This document shows, piece by piece, positions 46,101 through 56,432 of a stretch of DNA of 64,000 bases. The number at the start of each line of letters is the position of its first letter. Within the stretch, counting starts at the first letter, position 1. The notes below the pieces were generated by a model, which made no database searches, was not told the DNA's origin, and saw nothing but the letters and a program-made list of their open reading frames with translations. The stretch comes from Tetraselmis striata (Eukaryota; Chlorophyta; Chlorodendrophyceae; Chlorodendrales; Chlorodendraceae): assembly GCA_006384855.1 (NCBI GenBank), contig VCJN01000893.1, forward strand, positions 1 to 64,000. The letters are read 5' to 3'. A program made the position numbers and the translations under genes.

Positions 46101-47497
46101 TGTGGCTGGATTGTGCTGCTTCCCTTGATGGCGCAGATAGATGGGAGATACGGAGGCCGGTCGATGCGTCTTATGTATGTATGTATCCATTACAATCAGG
46201 GATCGTCAATGGGCATTTATACACTGGAACAAAGCGACGTGCAAGTTTAAAATTTGGAATTCCTAATTCCTACCACTTTGTTCCTGTTGCGTCTTTGATG
46301 CTAATTAGGCTGTCTTTTGGCCCGGCGGCATGAACCGCAAAGGGTCCACTATTTAAAGTGCGGAAGTGTGCAGCCCTCTGAAGGCCAGATCCCTGAGCTA
46401 TTGGGCGTAGAACCCGTCTCCTTTTCATCTGCCTTTCCGATAGTTGTAACCTCCTGCCTGTCCCCACCCCGGACCCTATTCCTCTCCGGCCAGGGTTTCC
46501 ATGTGCCCTACGGACCTCATACAGTCCTGGCCGTTCCCCCATAACGATAGCTGCCGCCCACTATCCCGGCGGGCGACGTGCAATGACGCACACATGGTAA
46601 AGTGTAGACGCGAGCATCCATGAAATGCGATGCAGTGAATGATATATGGAATGATATATGGGGCCGGGATAGGTGCATGGGACTTGCCCCCCCCCCCTCT
46701 CCTCTCACCCCAAACATGCCGGCGTTATTGACAACCACTCCCCTCCATATCGTTAACCAGGCATGCCTCCCCACCCTGCCCTAGCTAATCCCCGCCGCAC
46801 GCCCCCTTCTCCTCGACGCGCCTCGCAGGCCCAACTCACCGCTTCGGCCCCGCGGGGTCGCCACCGCACTGCGGCGACCGTCGTCGGGCGGTTCCTGGTC
46901 CTCCACGGCGGCTGCCCCGCGCGCGGCGCGTGGCTGAAGGACACCTGGCTGCTGGACCTCGTCTCGCTCACGTGGCGGCCGGGGCCGGCAGCGGTGGAGG
47001 GCCGCCCCCGCTGGCACGTCGCCATCGCCGGGCACACCCTGGAAGGGCTCGTGGCGTTTGGCGGCTGCAGTCGCGGGATCTTTGGCATCACGCCGGTCGC
47101 CAAGATGGACGTCCTCCTGCTGGGGCCCAAACCCCCGGCCGACCCCGCAGAGGGGGAGGAGGCGGGCCCGGCGGCTTTGGGCGGTGGCGGCGCGGCCCCA
47201 TGCAGGCGGAGGGGCCGGGGCCTCCTGGCGGGGATGGAGGTGCTGGGGCAGGTGACGCTGCAGGGCGAGGTGCTGCAGGTGCTGCGGCACCCGAGGCACG
47301 GCGGCTTGGCGGTGCCCTTGACACTGTACGAGGCGATGCTGGAGGACACGGGAGATGCCGGGTTGGGGCTGGAGGGCGGTGAGGATGGCGAGGACGAAAT
47401 TGGCTCGGAGGAGGAAGGCAGCGAGGATGTGTCGGAGGTGGAGGAAGACTACATGGAAGACATTGATTCCAGTAGCAGTGGTGATGATGCTAATTGA
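40126..47497 (+). CDS. F-box/kelch-repeat protein
   Basis: Probable substrate-recognition subunit of an SCF ubiquitin ligase. Exons: 40126-~40580 (start ATG at 40126), 41685-41983, 42555-43016, 44011-44232, 46829-47497; phases close for the last three, while the first two junctions do not close and an extra exon near 40.95 kb is possible. The N-terminus has an F-box-like helix set (LVGLLPAPALAALACTCRDLRHAA) and FWRSLCRSAAICEELHW. Kelch blades follow: TSTLLDEMGLLVVVGGL; PPARYRHAAARVPL..VALHGGY; CFHHTVIPL..LLLVGGET..YSLWLPTMTWE; VVVLCGVTPGG; GRHRTAATVVGRFLVLHGGCP..LDLVSLTWRPG; RWHVAIAGHTLEGLVAFGGCS. The tail is strongly acidic (EDGEDEIGSEEEGSEDVSE). Stop at 47495-47497. Assigning the 40-kb exon to the same gene is inference from domain order. 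Confidence 0.75.
41288..41455 (+). mobile_element. Small TIR element, forward copy
   Basis: Begins ACGGGCACCGGCGCGGAAATAAC and contains GAGAGCCTGCCCTGTCTGTC, GGGATCAAAT, GTAGGCTGCATGCAAGCCC and TGAGGCTTGTAATATACGGG. The right end has decayed to TTATTATGTGTGTCCACATCC. It lies in an intron of the F-box/kelch gene. Confidence 0.75.
41495..41526. repeat. (GA)n microsatellite
   Basis: About 14 GA units in an intron of the F-box/kelch gene. Confidence 0.9.
44313..45520. repeat. 241-bp tandem satellite, five copies
   Basis: Five head-to-tail units with an exact 241-bp period; the first and last are the most diverged, the inner ones nearly identical. Landmarks per unit: GGGGGACATGTTTTGCTGAATAA, GGCAGGCGCTGTGAAATCGTGGCAG, ACACGTACTCGCAGCCGATA, GGGGCAGACGACAAAATG and TGACTACTACAGCCACAGACG. 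Each unit contains a 64-codon minus-strand frame, best explained by repeat identity rather than selection. The array occupies the 2.6-kb intron 44233-46828 of the F-box/kelch gene. Confidence 0.97.
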
Positions 47498-47574
47498 CGA
47501 TGTATCAAATTTGAAATTTGAAATCCGTTGAAGCTGAATCAAGCAGAAATACAACTCTGGGTAAAGACAGCATA

Positions 47575-47700
47575 CAGAAATACAAGCTGTCTTTACCCAG
47601 CATCGGGGAAGGGTCCACCGCTGACCAACCCGCGTAGGGTCCGATAATTAAAGGGCGTATTAGGGCGGGGCCTCGGTAGCTATGTTGCAGTACATGTAAT
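47575..47700 (-). repeat. Dispersed repeat, copy 2, in the F-box/kelch 3' region
   Basis: Reverse complement of the segment at 6125-6243: AAGCTGTCTTTACCCA, GGGGAAGGGTCCACC, CAACCCGCGTAGGG and GGGCGGGGCCTCGGTAG. It starts 78 bases after the stop. The likely poly(A) signal lies inside its distal edge, so the repeat may supply the gene's 3' end. Confidence 0.75.
47695..47699 (+). terminator. TGTAA, likely polyadenylation signal of the F-box/kelch gene
   Basis: First TGTAA downstream of the stop codon at 47497, about 200 bases away, at the end of the dispersed repeat copy. Confidence 0.5.
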
Positions 47701-48152
47701 AATTTTGCATCACTGGTATCGGTACGCGACACGTGAGTCGAACGGGGAATTACGCGCGAACTACAGGCGTCAAAACTAATGAACGGGTTTTTTCACTGCC
47801 CAACTTCAAATCGGTTCCCCACGCGGTGCATCGAGCCATTCGGTGCCATTCCCCGATCGCCGTAAAAGCAGCAATCTCATTAATCATAATCCACGATTAT
47901 GACAAATATTTTTCGCCCGCAGATATGAATTAAATCGACTCCTCTCCGTCGATTTCACAGACCGCACTACCTTTGCTAGTGCGGCCGGGGCCGCGGGCCG
48001 GCCACGCTAAGCAGGGTACGCAGTAGGCGGTTCACATGGTAAAAGAAAGTTGCATATATGCTCGGAACATGCTGCGCTACGATTGTGACCTATGATGTGC
48101 TAAACCCAAGGACGGAAGGATACAAGAGGACACAAGGACGGACGCGCGACTT
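47701..48152. other. Intergenic
   Basis: No gene recognised; a C homopolymer lies at about 48166-48175 at its edge. Confidence 0.4.
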
Positions 48153-48647
48153 ATGGATACAGGCACCCCCCCCCCCACACACACACACGCCCTACTCTGT
48201 TGCCCCTACTCCTACGCCCTAGTGTTGCCATGCTGCTGGGTTTTGGTATACACACACGTGCACGTTGTGCATGAGAAGCCCGAGACACGGAGGCATATGG
48301 TATTCAGGCACAATACATGGGACGAGCAGTGGGTGCCCACTGATGAGTACGGCAAGCATGCCATGCTGCGAGACAGGCGTGCTGAGGTGGAGCAGTATGA
48401 CAACCACGTGTATGTTGGGGAAGTGCAGTTTTTCCTTGAGGTGACCCACAGCAGCCCTTCCGTGCCATACATTACCCTTGTTATGTGCCGACTGCACGCA
48501 GCTGATGAGCGCATGGTGATAAGCCCCCCCCTGCCTCATCGGCACCGGTGTGTGGCAAAGCAAGGCGCCCCTTCGGCCAGACACTCGCAGGGGGGATCAT
48601 GCCATATTCCATGTAGCGTTAAAGCACATCGACGAGAAACTGTGTGA
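48153..48647 (+). pseudogene. Transposon protein fragment, possibly CACTA/EnSpm
   Basis: A 164-codon frame whose middle is protein-like: HNTWDEQWVPTDEYGKHAM, DNHVYVGEVQFFLEV and YITLVMCRLHAAD. The Y-G/V-G-x-V-x-F-F-L pattern resembles the C-terminal part of CACTA (En/Spm) transposases, and this part of the window is full of elements. Both ends look eroded (poly-C start, basic unstructured end). No TIR seen. Family call is tentative. Confidence 0.4.
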
Positions 48648-49081
48648 TCCGGACATAGTGACAGACCAACACTTATCCCGGTTTGGCATGTCCTCACGTG
48701 CTGTGGGGCAGTATGTGTGGTGCACATAAAACACAATGACCGTGCACTACTACCGGAACTTCCGTGTAGCTGGTAATTGTAATCGATCAAAGTTATGCCG
48801 CCCAACAATTCCGCCCAGCTCCCCGGCGCCGCTGCCTTGCGCACCCACCGACCACCGCCCGAAACCTAGCCCCTTACGGTTTTGATCAGCGGCGGTTGTG
48901 AGGTCTCCATCATCTACATCGACGGCTGTTTAATACCGCCCCTGCTGGCAGTCTGTTGAGTGAGATTGCCAAGGGAGGTGACACAGTTGGGACAGTCATA
49001 GGGGTAAGGCTTGTCAGACTGTCACACCATGCTAAAACTCCAGCACTTTTGCGTGGTGCTACTCGCTACTTTACTGCCTGG

Positions 49082-49885
49082 CTATGGACAACTGTGCCTC
49101 GTCATCATTATCTTTATCTTTTGGTTGGTGCCCCAACTATGCCTCATGTATCCGCAGCCTAAGGCGTCGTCGAGCATCTCATGAAATGGTCTAAGTGCAA
49201 AATTTTGTCTATCGACCACTATCGAACAAATTCCTGCCTGCCGGTATCTTTGTGCCCATTGCTTGATTTGAGCCATTACGGAGGCCGTTGGCCCGTTTTC
49301 CTCGTATACCCCCCACGGCATGATGGGGTACGGCAGGAAGGCTGTCCTGAGTGCTGCATCCGTTGGGTGCGGGCAATCGGAGACGATGCCACCCGCCAGT
49401 TTGGCTTCCCAAGTCTTGGCAGCCTCTCTCAGTCCGCGCACATCAGTCGTTGTGTCATGGCTAGTGACCGCGTGGAAGTAGGAGCGGAATGACTGGGCCG
49501 TAGCCGCGAGCGTCATTGCCGTGAACAGCTTCAACTGGTCGACGAACGCTTCCCGCAGCTTTGGGTTCCCTAGTGAGTCCTTCTCGCTGCATAATTCCGA
49601 GGCGCAGTACAGCCGAGCCCGCGCCGCATCGAGCCATGCCCCGCGTCGTCTTCGCTAAACATGCGTCCATCAGAAACGGGGTATTGTCCGGCGCGTCTAT
49701 GAGGAAGAAATCCCAACCCAAGAGAGCCGCTGCCCCAACAGTGAGGATGCCCGGCCATGTGTGTTCCGTGTCGAGAGATATATACATTTTGGTGTCGCTC
49801 GCGCGGGTCGCAACCCATACTGCAACGTCGCCGTCACGAGGACCACGACATCCTGTAGCTGCCCGCCGGGGGGCAGCTCTACCAT
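49082..49885 (-). pseudogene. Unidentified protein remnant with frameshifts
   Basis: Read on the minus strand, three overlapping frames join into one protein-like sequence: about 49885-49820 (MVELPPGGQLQDVVVLVTA), 49787-49634 (MYISLDTEHTWPGILTVGAA, FFLIDAPDNTPFLMD, CLAKTTRGM) and, after a frame change near 49620-49630, about 49630-49082 (LREAFVDQLKLFTAMTLAAT, FRSYFHAVTSHDTTTD, AFLPYPIMPWGVYEENG, RQAGICSIVVDRQNFALRP). Composition is not low-complexity, so this was once a gene. I cannot name the family; the neighbourhood suggests a mobile-element protein. Confidence 0.45.
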
Positions 49886-50549
49886 CTAGCTTGCTCGACG
49901 TTTTCGTGGTAACTGTAACTTATCCTATCCCACTCCGGGTTTGGAATATCGGCGGCCGTCGCTAATTACTCTCGTCCCGACAACAACGGCATCGGTACGA
50001 ACGGGCCGGCGTGGGCTGTCAAACCCTCTACGCCGGCCAATAACCCGTTCCCGACGTCACGACATTCCACCTTTGACAACACAAACTGCCCGCCGGCGGG
50101 GCTGCTCCACTACTACGCGATGTATGCATTTCGTGGCGGCATCGCAGGTATGCGGCGTGTGAGGTGGTCGGCAGCCGTCGCTGGTGTACCAGCGGTGACC
50201 GCCTCGCCACACTCTGCGATGCATGCGAGACCTGCGCCCACAACTTACTGAGCCGGCGGGTCTTCTGCGACGTCGCCGGCAACCGCCCCCGACACACAAC
50301 AGATTTGGTACGACACGGTCACACTAGGCGCCGTGTGCCCGCGCCCCGATGCGCTATGCTATGCGTTTGAGGTGACGGCCCTCGTGCGGGGCGGCAAGAG
50401 GACCGCCGTTGGTGATGGCGGCGGCCGTACACCGCCGTCGTCGCGCGGGATCACGTGCCCGCCCCTCGCAACGTACGCGGCCGGTACAGATGCAATTACC
50501 GTCGCGTCGCTTACAACGTACCATACTGCACCCAGTTGTATACGCGGCT

Positions 50550-50743
50550 TCTTATAGCCCTGGTCCAGGGCACGGGTGTAGGCCCCTGAAGAGGGGCAGC
50601 CGAGTGGGAGGGGCAGGAGGATGCGGTGAGGTTAAAGGAAGTGTGTGGCGTCCGCAGCGCCCGCGCCGCCATGTAGCGGCGCGCGCACCTGGCGGGCGCC
50701 CAGGATACTGCTATCGCTGCGCTAGTACTACTGTACTATAACA
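50550..50743 (-). repeat. Downstream (3') LTR of the copia element
   Basis: Minus-sense LTR with terminal TGTTATAG..CTATAAGA. It differs from the partner at only a handful of positions (for example GGGTGTAGG versus GGGCGTAGG), which points to recent insertion. Confidence 0.85.
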
Positions 50744-51925
50744 GCCCCTCTCAAGCATAGGCCGGTCATACAGTTGACCAGTGCCCATGCTTGTCTAAGC
50801 AGCAGGGTGTGAGTAGGTTCTGGCAGGGCTTTGATGAGCCCATCCAATGGCGGCACCATTGAGCATGCTGATAGCACCGGACTGAGAGCGCCGGTTGCTA
50901 GTGTCAGTTGCTCAGTCGGAGTCTAAGTAGACTACGAGGCGAGCCCCCCCCGGTTCAGTGGCCCCGTAGGTGATGCCCAGGCCAGGGGTGCCTTGGAGAT
51001 GGCAGAGCACGCATGAGGTGGGTCTTCTGCGGGGCAGACTGAAACCTTCTGAGCACGCTGACAGCGAAGGCGAGGTCCGGTCCGGTGCACATCGTGAAGA
51101 AGTTGACAGAGCCCAGGAAACCAGCACCGATACGGTTCATGGTCCTCTCGGGGGAGCGGGGCCTTGTCGGTGGCGATGACGCTGGCAAGATGGCGGCGAC
51201 TGAAGGGATGGCGGTGTGCGGGATAGCGGCGAGCGCTGAGGTGACCGCGGCAGGTACGGGCTCCGGCTCCGCGGGGGCGGCAGGCGGCGGAGGTACGGGC
51301 TCTGGCTGCGCGGATGGCAGCGTGCCGGATAGCGGCGGGCGCTGAGGTGGCGGCGGTAAGTACGGGCTCCGGCCGCGCGGGCGTGGGCGGTGGCGGCGCG
51401 GGGGCGGCAGGCAGCGGAGGCACGGAATCCGGCTGCACGGGGGCGGCAGGCGGCAGAGGCACTGGCTCCGGCTGCACGGGGGCGGCAGGCGGCGGAGGCG
51501 CGGGCTCCGGCTGCGCCGTTTGGTGCTGGAGAGAGAGCCGGGGCAGGTCATGTGCCTGCAGAACCGCGCGGACGGCGGCCGTGGTAGCATCGTGCGCGAT
51601 GTCTCGCATCAGCGCGAGCAGCTGAGACTTCAGTTCGGCTGAGGCAGCTTGCTGCATTTGCACGGCGTGTTGGACCGCTGCAGAGCTGACTTGTCCCCAG
51701 GAGGCAGGGGATAGGAGGCCAAAGGATTGGTCGAGTGCGGGCCACTGGTCGGAGGATCCGCCGGCGCCTGGCGGCGGCGGGGCAGGCATGAGGTCGGACA
51801 TACAAACGCTCACGGAGTAACCGGGCGACATGGCTAGGAGAGCGCGCCGTGCAGGCGGGCGCGGCGCATCGAGACGGAGCACACAGCGGGAAGCGACGCT
51901 GTGAGGCTAGGAGGGCACCATAACC

Positions 51926-52119
51926 TTTTATAGCCCTGGTCCAGGGCACGGGCGTAGGCCCCTGAAGAGGGGCAGCCGAGTGGGAGGGGCAGGAGGATGC
52001 GGTGAGGTTAAAGGAAGTGTGTGGCGTCCGCAGCGCCCGCGCCGCCATGTAGCGGCGCGCGCACCTGGCGGGCGACCAATATACTGCTATCGCTGCGCTA
52101 GTACTACTGTACTATAACA
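51926..52119 (-). repeat. Upstream (5') LTR of the copia element
   Basis: Partner LTR. In minus sense it is followed by GGTTATGGTGCCCTCC, where a primer-binding site would lie. Confidence 0.83.
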
Positions 52120-52124
52120 CGGCT

Positions 52125-52983
52125 CGCTCGCGCGCCCGCGCTCGCAACTCGTACTTTTCCTACATGGGCCGCTATGTTGGGCACTCATCGCCAACATGCC
52201 CGCTCATGCTGGCTTAAAATTCCGGTTCATGTCGCGCGCCGCCACGGCGCGCGGCAATGGCAGCATGGCGCCAGTGCGGGACGGCGCTTCGATTTCATTG
52301 CTTTGATTTCGCGACACGTCCGGCCTATTCCGCGCCGACGTTCGCGCCGTCCACATCTTCCATCTGCGCGTCCGTTCTGCTAAATCTCTCAGCGCGAGAC
52401 CCTTCTACAACTCAATATATCTTCAAAATTCGTCTTTTGAGAAAGCCCTTAATTAAAATATTTTATCTTCCAAATTCGTCTGGTCGGCATGCCTGCCGAC
52501 GCCCACGCTCGCAGTCGTAAACGAACCGCGTGTAATTGATGGCAAAACAGTCTCGATTGCATGTTTGAAATGATCTAAACAAGTTTATGGCGTTTCCCAA
52601 CAATTTACCTGTCCAAATGCAACCCGTACCGTTTGTTGGTGGTTTCAACTGGTTAAATTTACCGGTACCATCAGGTGTAAGTACGGGCTCCCCCATTGCA
52701 TGCGAGTTCTGCGCTCCCGGCCGAGGTTGAGACGAGTCACCAGTAGCTCGCTTGCCATATTCCAGCTCGCTGCCTTCGGCAGCGCCCTCGCTCCCGTTTT
52801 CCGTTTCCGCCTATCATGCTCCTCCTGAGACTTTCCCCCACTTTTCGCTGAGTCTTCCTAACCCTGTTTCAAAGGGAGGTAGGCAAGGGGGATTATTTAG
52901 CCAAATAGTGCGCAGGCTTAGTTACACGGCGGAAAGGCGGGCGGGGTACTCGCGGCAAAGAGCCCAAAAAGGAAGGGAGGGCG
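52125..52983. other. No gene recognised
   Basis: Contains GTAGGCAAGGGGGATTATT (about 52879), which recurs at about 53278 inside the left repeat zone of the tyrosine-recombinase element and may be part of its split terminus. Confidence 0.4.
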
Positions 52984-53239
52984 GGTTGTGCGGACATGAG
53001 GCTAGCACAAAATTAAGAGAGTGGTCAAGTCTAGCGGGCGATAATGGTTTTACAAAATTTGATGGGTACGGGGGTGACCGATGTTTTCGCCGCGGGTGGC
53101 ACGCAAAGTGCCGTGCGTACATCGGTGTCTCAATGTTGAAGCACTAGGACTGCCAGCGGTCGATTACTAGCTTGGTCCCGAGGTCGTGGGCAACCGGTGT
53201 CGACACCCGCATACCCTAAGGTGAAAGAAGGAGAAAAAG

Positions 53240-54452
53240 AAACACCAAGAATACAGCTCCAAACATTTCTAAGTGAGGTAGGCAAGGGAGATTATCCACC
53301 TCGGTCTTCAGGGGAGGCGGAGGGGGCGGGACGGCGGCCGACGGAGCGGGGGCGATGTTGAGAAGGCTGCGAAGGACCACATGGCAGGGGGAGAGCCAGC
53401 CGAACTGAAACGCGGCGGCGCGGGTAGGAAACGTTTTCGGGTCGATATAGCCGTTCATTACTGCAAAATTGGCGGACCAACCGCCCTTGTAGTGCGTGGC
53501 GGATCTTGTCCACGGGCACGCCCGTTGCATTTGCGGTGACGCCGCGCCCTTTCGGATGGAGTGCGAGGTGCACACGAATCCTTCGAGAGGGGGGGGGGGG
53601 GGGGGGGGGCTGATTGATGCGGCCGACGACCGCTTGAGGCAGTCGCCGAGGGTGGAGGCGTTCTACGTAAGGGGCGGCGTAGCCCTATCGCTCAGGAGCG
53701 CCATAAATTGGTTAGGTTGCTTAGCGGAGGGGGTTGCCCGGAACGCCGCGTCGCGGTAGGCGATGAAGCGGCGTAGAAGGGCAGTCCAAGTGGGCACGGC
53801 GTAAGGATTTGGAGTAGGGGCTTGAACCCGTCTCGACGCTTGCAATGCCCCCCTTCTCGCGGTTGACGAAGAGGGTGATGTTGTGGGCGTCCACGGCCAT
53901 GCTGCGGAGTCGGCAGGAGACGCTGGACTCACCACGGGAGTAAAACATAAATGTTGAATATAAGTGTTCGGCGCCCTCGCGAAGGATGGTGCCGTGGCCG
54001 TGGGTGATCACGGGAAGAGGAGGAAGGTCGCCGAGGATGTCGGTGATGACGGATGTCTTGAGCTGACGGATTTGAAGCGCGCGCTTCATGAAGCGCGTGC
54101 TTCATTAGCCTTGTTTAGCGATTACATGTGGCAGATGGCTGGGCCGGTGGCCGGGGCGTCATCCCGATCGGTGTGACGCAAGAAGGTGTTGATGGCCGAG
54201 AGGTAGGTAGGGTTGCCAACAGCCGGCGCCAATGGTGCCGCGCTCTGCAATCCAGGCGAGGTAGCTTACGCGGGTAGACTCGGTGCTATCCAAGGGGGAG
54301 ATGCTTTCTCCGTCGATGCAGAACTCGGCGAAGAGGCGAATCTTGCCTTCGTAGTTGGAGGAGGTGCTGGCCGTGAGCGAGGTAGTCAGAAGATGGAGTA
54401 CCTTGGCGCCCCAGTCGTCCGTGCCGTAGAGAGCTTCGATGCTGCCTCCCAT
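53240..54452 (-). pseudogene. Tyrosine recombinase of the DIRS/PAT-like element
   Basis: Minus-sense pieces in different frames give a full YR order: an SAM-like N-domain (TSLTASTSSNYEGKIRLFAE..YLAWIAERGTIGA, then YLSAINTFLRHTDRDDAP), a catalytic start (CRLRSMAVDAHNITLFVNREKG) and the C-terminal box TSHSIRKGAA with the later WSANFAVMNGYIDP, where the HxxR and Tyr catalytic positions lie. Frame changes fall near 54230, 54100 and at the G-run near 53845, and the segment between about 53600 and 53850 is scrambled. The gene is therefore dead as read. Confidence 0.8.
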
Positions 54453-55099
54453 GAGCTTGCTCTAAGGGACCTTCGCTTCCCTCGGCGTCGGCGATAAAGT
54501 AAGTAGGTGTCGTCGTGGTGCAGCGGACGCGCCGGAACGCGCCGTACGCTGCTGCCGGGTTTGATGGCGGTGCTCGCCGAAGGTGACGACGGGACTAGGA
54601 GTAGCACGAAGCCGATTCCATGAACGCATGGTGTTGTAGCTGCTAACATCGTAACGGGCATCGCGTGAGTACCTGGCCGCACGCTAGAGGCCGTTGCATG
54701 AGCGAAGGGCAGAGGGTTAGCGCGACATATGTCGGGGAGGGCGCGCTAGAAAAGGGGAGTCGGTGTAGACTCGCGATGTGGAACGACAGATTAAAGCCGG
54801 AGGGGCTGTCTCCGGCGAGGGTAGGAGCGGGACGACGACTCGCGCAGGACGAGGGTCAGTGGCGAGTAAGCCCCCCTCTTACCGACGACTTTTGTGCAGC
54901 GTTGCTTGGAAGGCGCGCCCGGAGGCGTGTCCTCGACACGCAGCTGCACGGGGTAGGCACATCATTCATTCGGCTTCAGCATTTGGCCTTGTCGGCCGCG
55001 GGGGCCTCAGCGTCCGCCTTGCTCTTACTAGAGTCCTTGGTGAGGTCCTTTGCGAAGGTGGCTCGTGCCGCCGCCGCCTCGGGCCCCGGACGCGCGTCT

Positions 55100-56005
55100 T
55101 TTAGTTGTCACGGCTCCTGCCGCCGCCGTATCGGTCGCGGTCGTTGTGCCGGAGCGCGCCGCCGGAGCGCCCACGGGCTGTCGTTTTCGCTACGCTCGCG
55201 ATGTTGTTGGCGTCGTAGACGCGGTCCTTGTAGAGCTCCATTAGCTCGCGCGACCCCAAGTTCTCGGTACCGGGTCGGAGGTAGCGCTCCCGTACGATGT
55301 CGAGGGCGAAGGTGTCGCCGTGGAGCATCTGCGTGTCCTGGTGCTTGCGGAGGTAGGCCAAGCGGAACCGATGGCCGTCGTCGATTGCCTCCATATGCTG
55401 TGGACGATGACTTCGAGCCGGTGCCCGAAGGCCGGCGTAATTCCGTCGTCGGTGACTCACGACGCTATCAGTAGCTTACGCAACTCGACGGTCGAGCCCG
55501 CCATGAAGGCCATGTAGCACGCGACATGGTAGTACTCGTCCACTGCCGGCTGAAGACTAGAGTTACCAAGCAAGTACTCGAGCACACGGTCGATGGGGAA
55601 GAGCCCCGGGCGTCGCAAATTGTTGGGAGGCATCCCGTCATTCTCAAAACCGGGCAGAGCCGTAGTGAGTGCGGTTTTCTAATCAAGGTAGCGGGGCTCG
55701 CTCGAGGGAACGAAGGCCGCACCGACTTTCTGGTAATGATTACCGGCGCGGGACTCGTTCCCGCCCGCAATGGCGTCCTCTTCACCGGCGCCAGCCGGCG
55801 ACATAGGAGTCTGTTGGGTGGCGAAGAACCGGGAGTGGTGCTCATGGACGAGTTGCTTCATTCTCGCGTCTTCCGCCTCACGGCGCGCCGCCTCGATGCA
55901 GCCTTGCGCAGTAGACGTCGTGCGGCGCCCTCAACAGCCGCCGCCTTGCCGGCGTCGACGATATGGGGGCCGGTGGGCGAGCCGCTGCGAGACATGGCGA
56001 AGGCA
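55100..56005 (-). pseudogene. Gag-like protein of the DIRS/PAT-like element
   Basis: Minus-sense frames starting MSRSGSPTGPHIVDAGKAA near 55995, followed by an Arg-rich stretch, HEHHSRFFATQQTPMSPAG and VLEYLLGNSSLQPAVDEYYH, then, after a stop and frame change near 55470, DGHRFRLAYLRKHQDTQM, ERYLRPGTENLGSRELMELY and an Arg/Gly-rich end (RDRYGGGRSRDN). The order (charged N-terminus, helical core, RG-rich tail) suits a Gag protein, but there is no diagnostic motif. Confidence 0.5.
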
Positions 56006-56432
56006 TGGTCGGAAAGTTAGTTGCGAGGAGAAGAAATTAAAGAAGAGCCTCGGCTTGTGCTTGTCATGTGGTAGCAGCGATAGCAGAGGGTGGAAGGTTT
56101 CGTACCGTTTCCGGGGGCTTGTGCACTATGCACGGTCCGAAACTGCGAGTTAGTGTTGTGCGGGCAGGAGGCTAGCCCAAACCTAAGAGAGTGGTCCAAT
56201 CTAGCGGATGATGATGGTTTTATAAAATTTGATGGGTACGGGGGTGACCGATGTCTTCGCCGCAGGCGGCACGCAAAGTGCCGTACATCGGTGTCTCGGT
56301 GCTGAAGCACTAGGACTGCCCGCGGTCGATTCCTAGCGTGGTGCCGAGGTCACGGGCAGCCAATGTCCACACCTGCATACCCTAAGGTGCAGGTACGGGA
56401 AATAGAAACCCAAGAACATAGCTCAAAACAAT

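Larger units (their letters stand above)
50550..52119 (-). mobile_element. Internally deleted Ty1/copia LTR retrotransposon
   Basis: Two about 192-194-bp LTRs (50550-50743 and 51926-52119) are almost identical; in minus sense they begin TGTTATAGTACAG. The element is flanked by a matching CGGCT at 50545-50549 and 52120-52124, a 5-bp target duplication. The 1.2-kb interior holds a gag-like start (MSDLMPAPPPPGAGG.., with SAELKSQLLALMRDIAHDA), a Pro/Ala-rich repeat, then directly the end of reverse transcriptase (TGPDLAFAVSVLRRFQSAP) and RNase H (GTPGLGITYG, LVVYLDSD, DTSNRRSQSGAISMLNGAA). Protease, integrase and most of RT are missing, a frame change precedes GTPGLG, and a TGA replaces the Trp after DSD. 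Non-autonomous; probably moved in trans. Confidence 0.87.
52984..56432 (-). mobile_element. Tyrosine-recombinase (DIRS/PAT-like) element with split direct repeats
   Basis: Direct repeats of about 280 bp flank the element (52984-53264 and 56155-56432), sharing GAGAGTGGTC, GGTTTTA(C/T)AAAATTTGATGG, GTACGGGGGTGACCGATGT and CACGCAAAGTGCCGT. Between them, in minus sense, lie a gag-like protein (about 56000-55100) and a tyrosine-recombinase gene (about 54450-53240). No reverse transcriptase or methyltransferase is recognisable in the 3.4 kb, so this is either an internally deleted DIRS/PAT retrotransposon or a Crypton-like element. The extra GTAGGCAAGGG pair fits the split-repeat layout of PAT elements. 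Confidence 0.8.

Noticed and set aside
51085-51625. Gly/Ala-rich plus-strand ORF in the copia element
   Set aside because: It is antisense to the Pro/Ala-rich repeat of the element's Gag-like frame.
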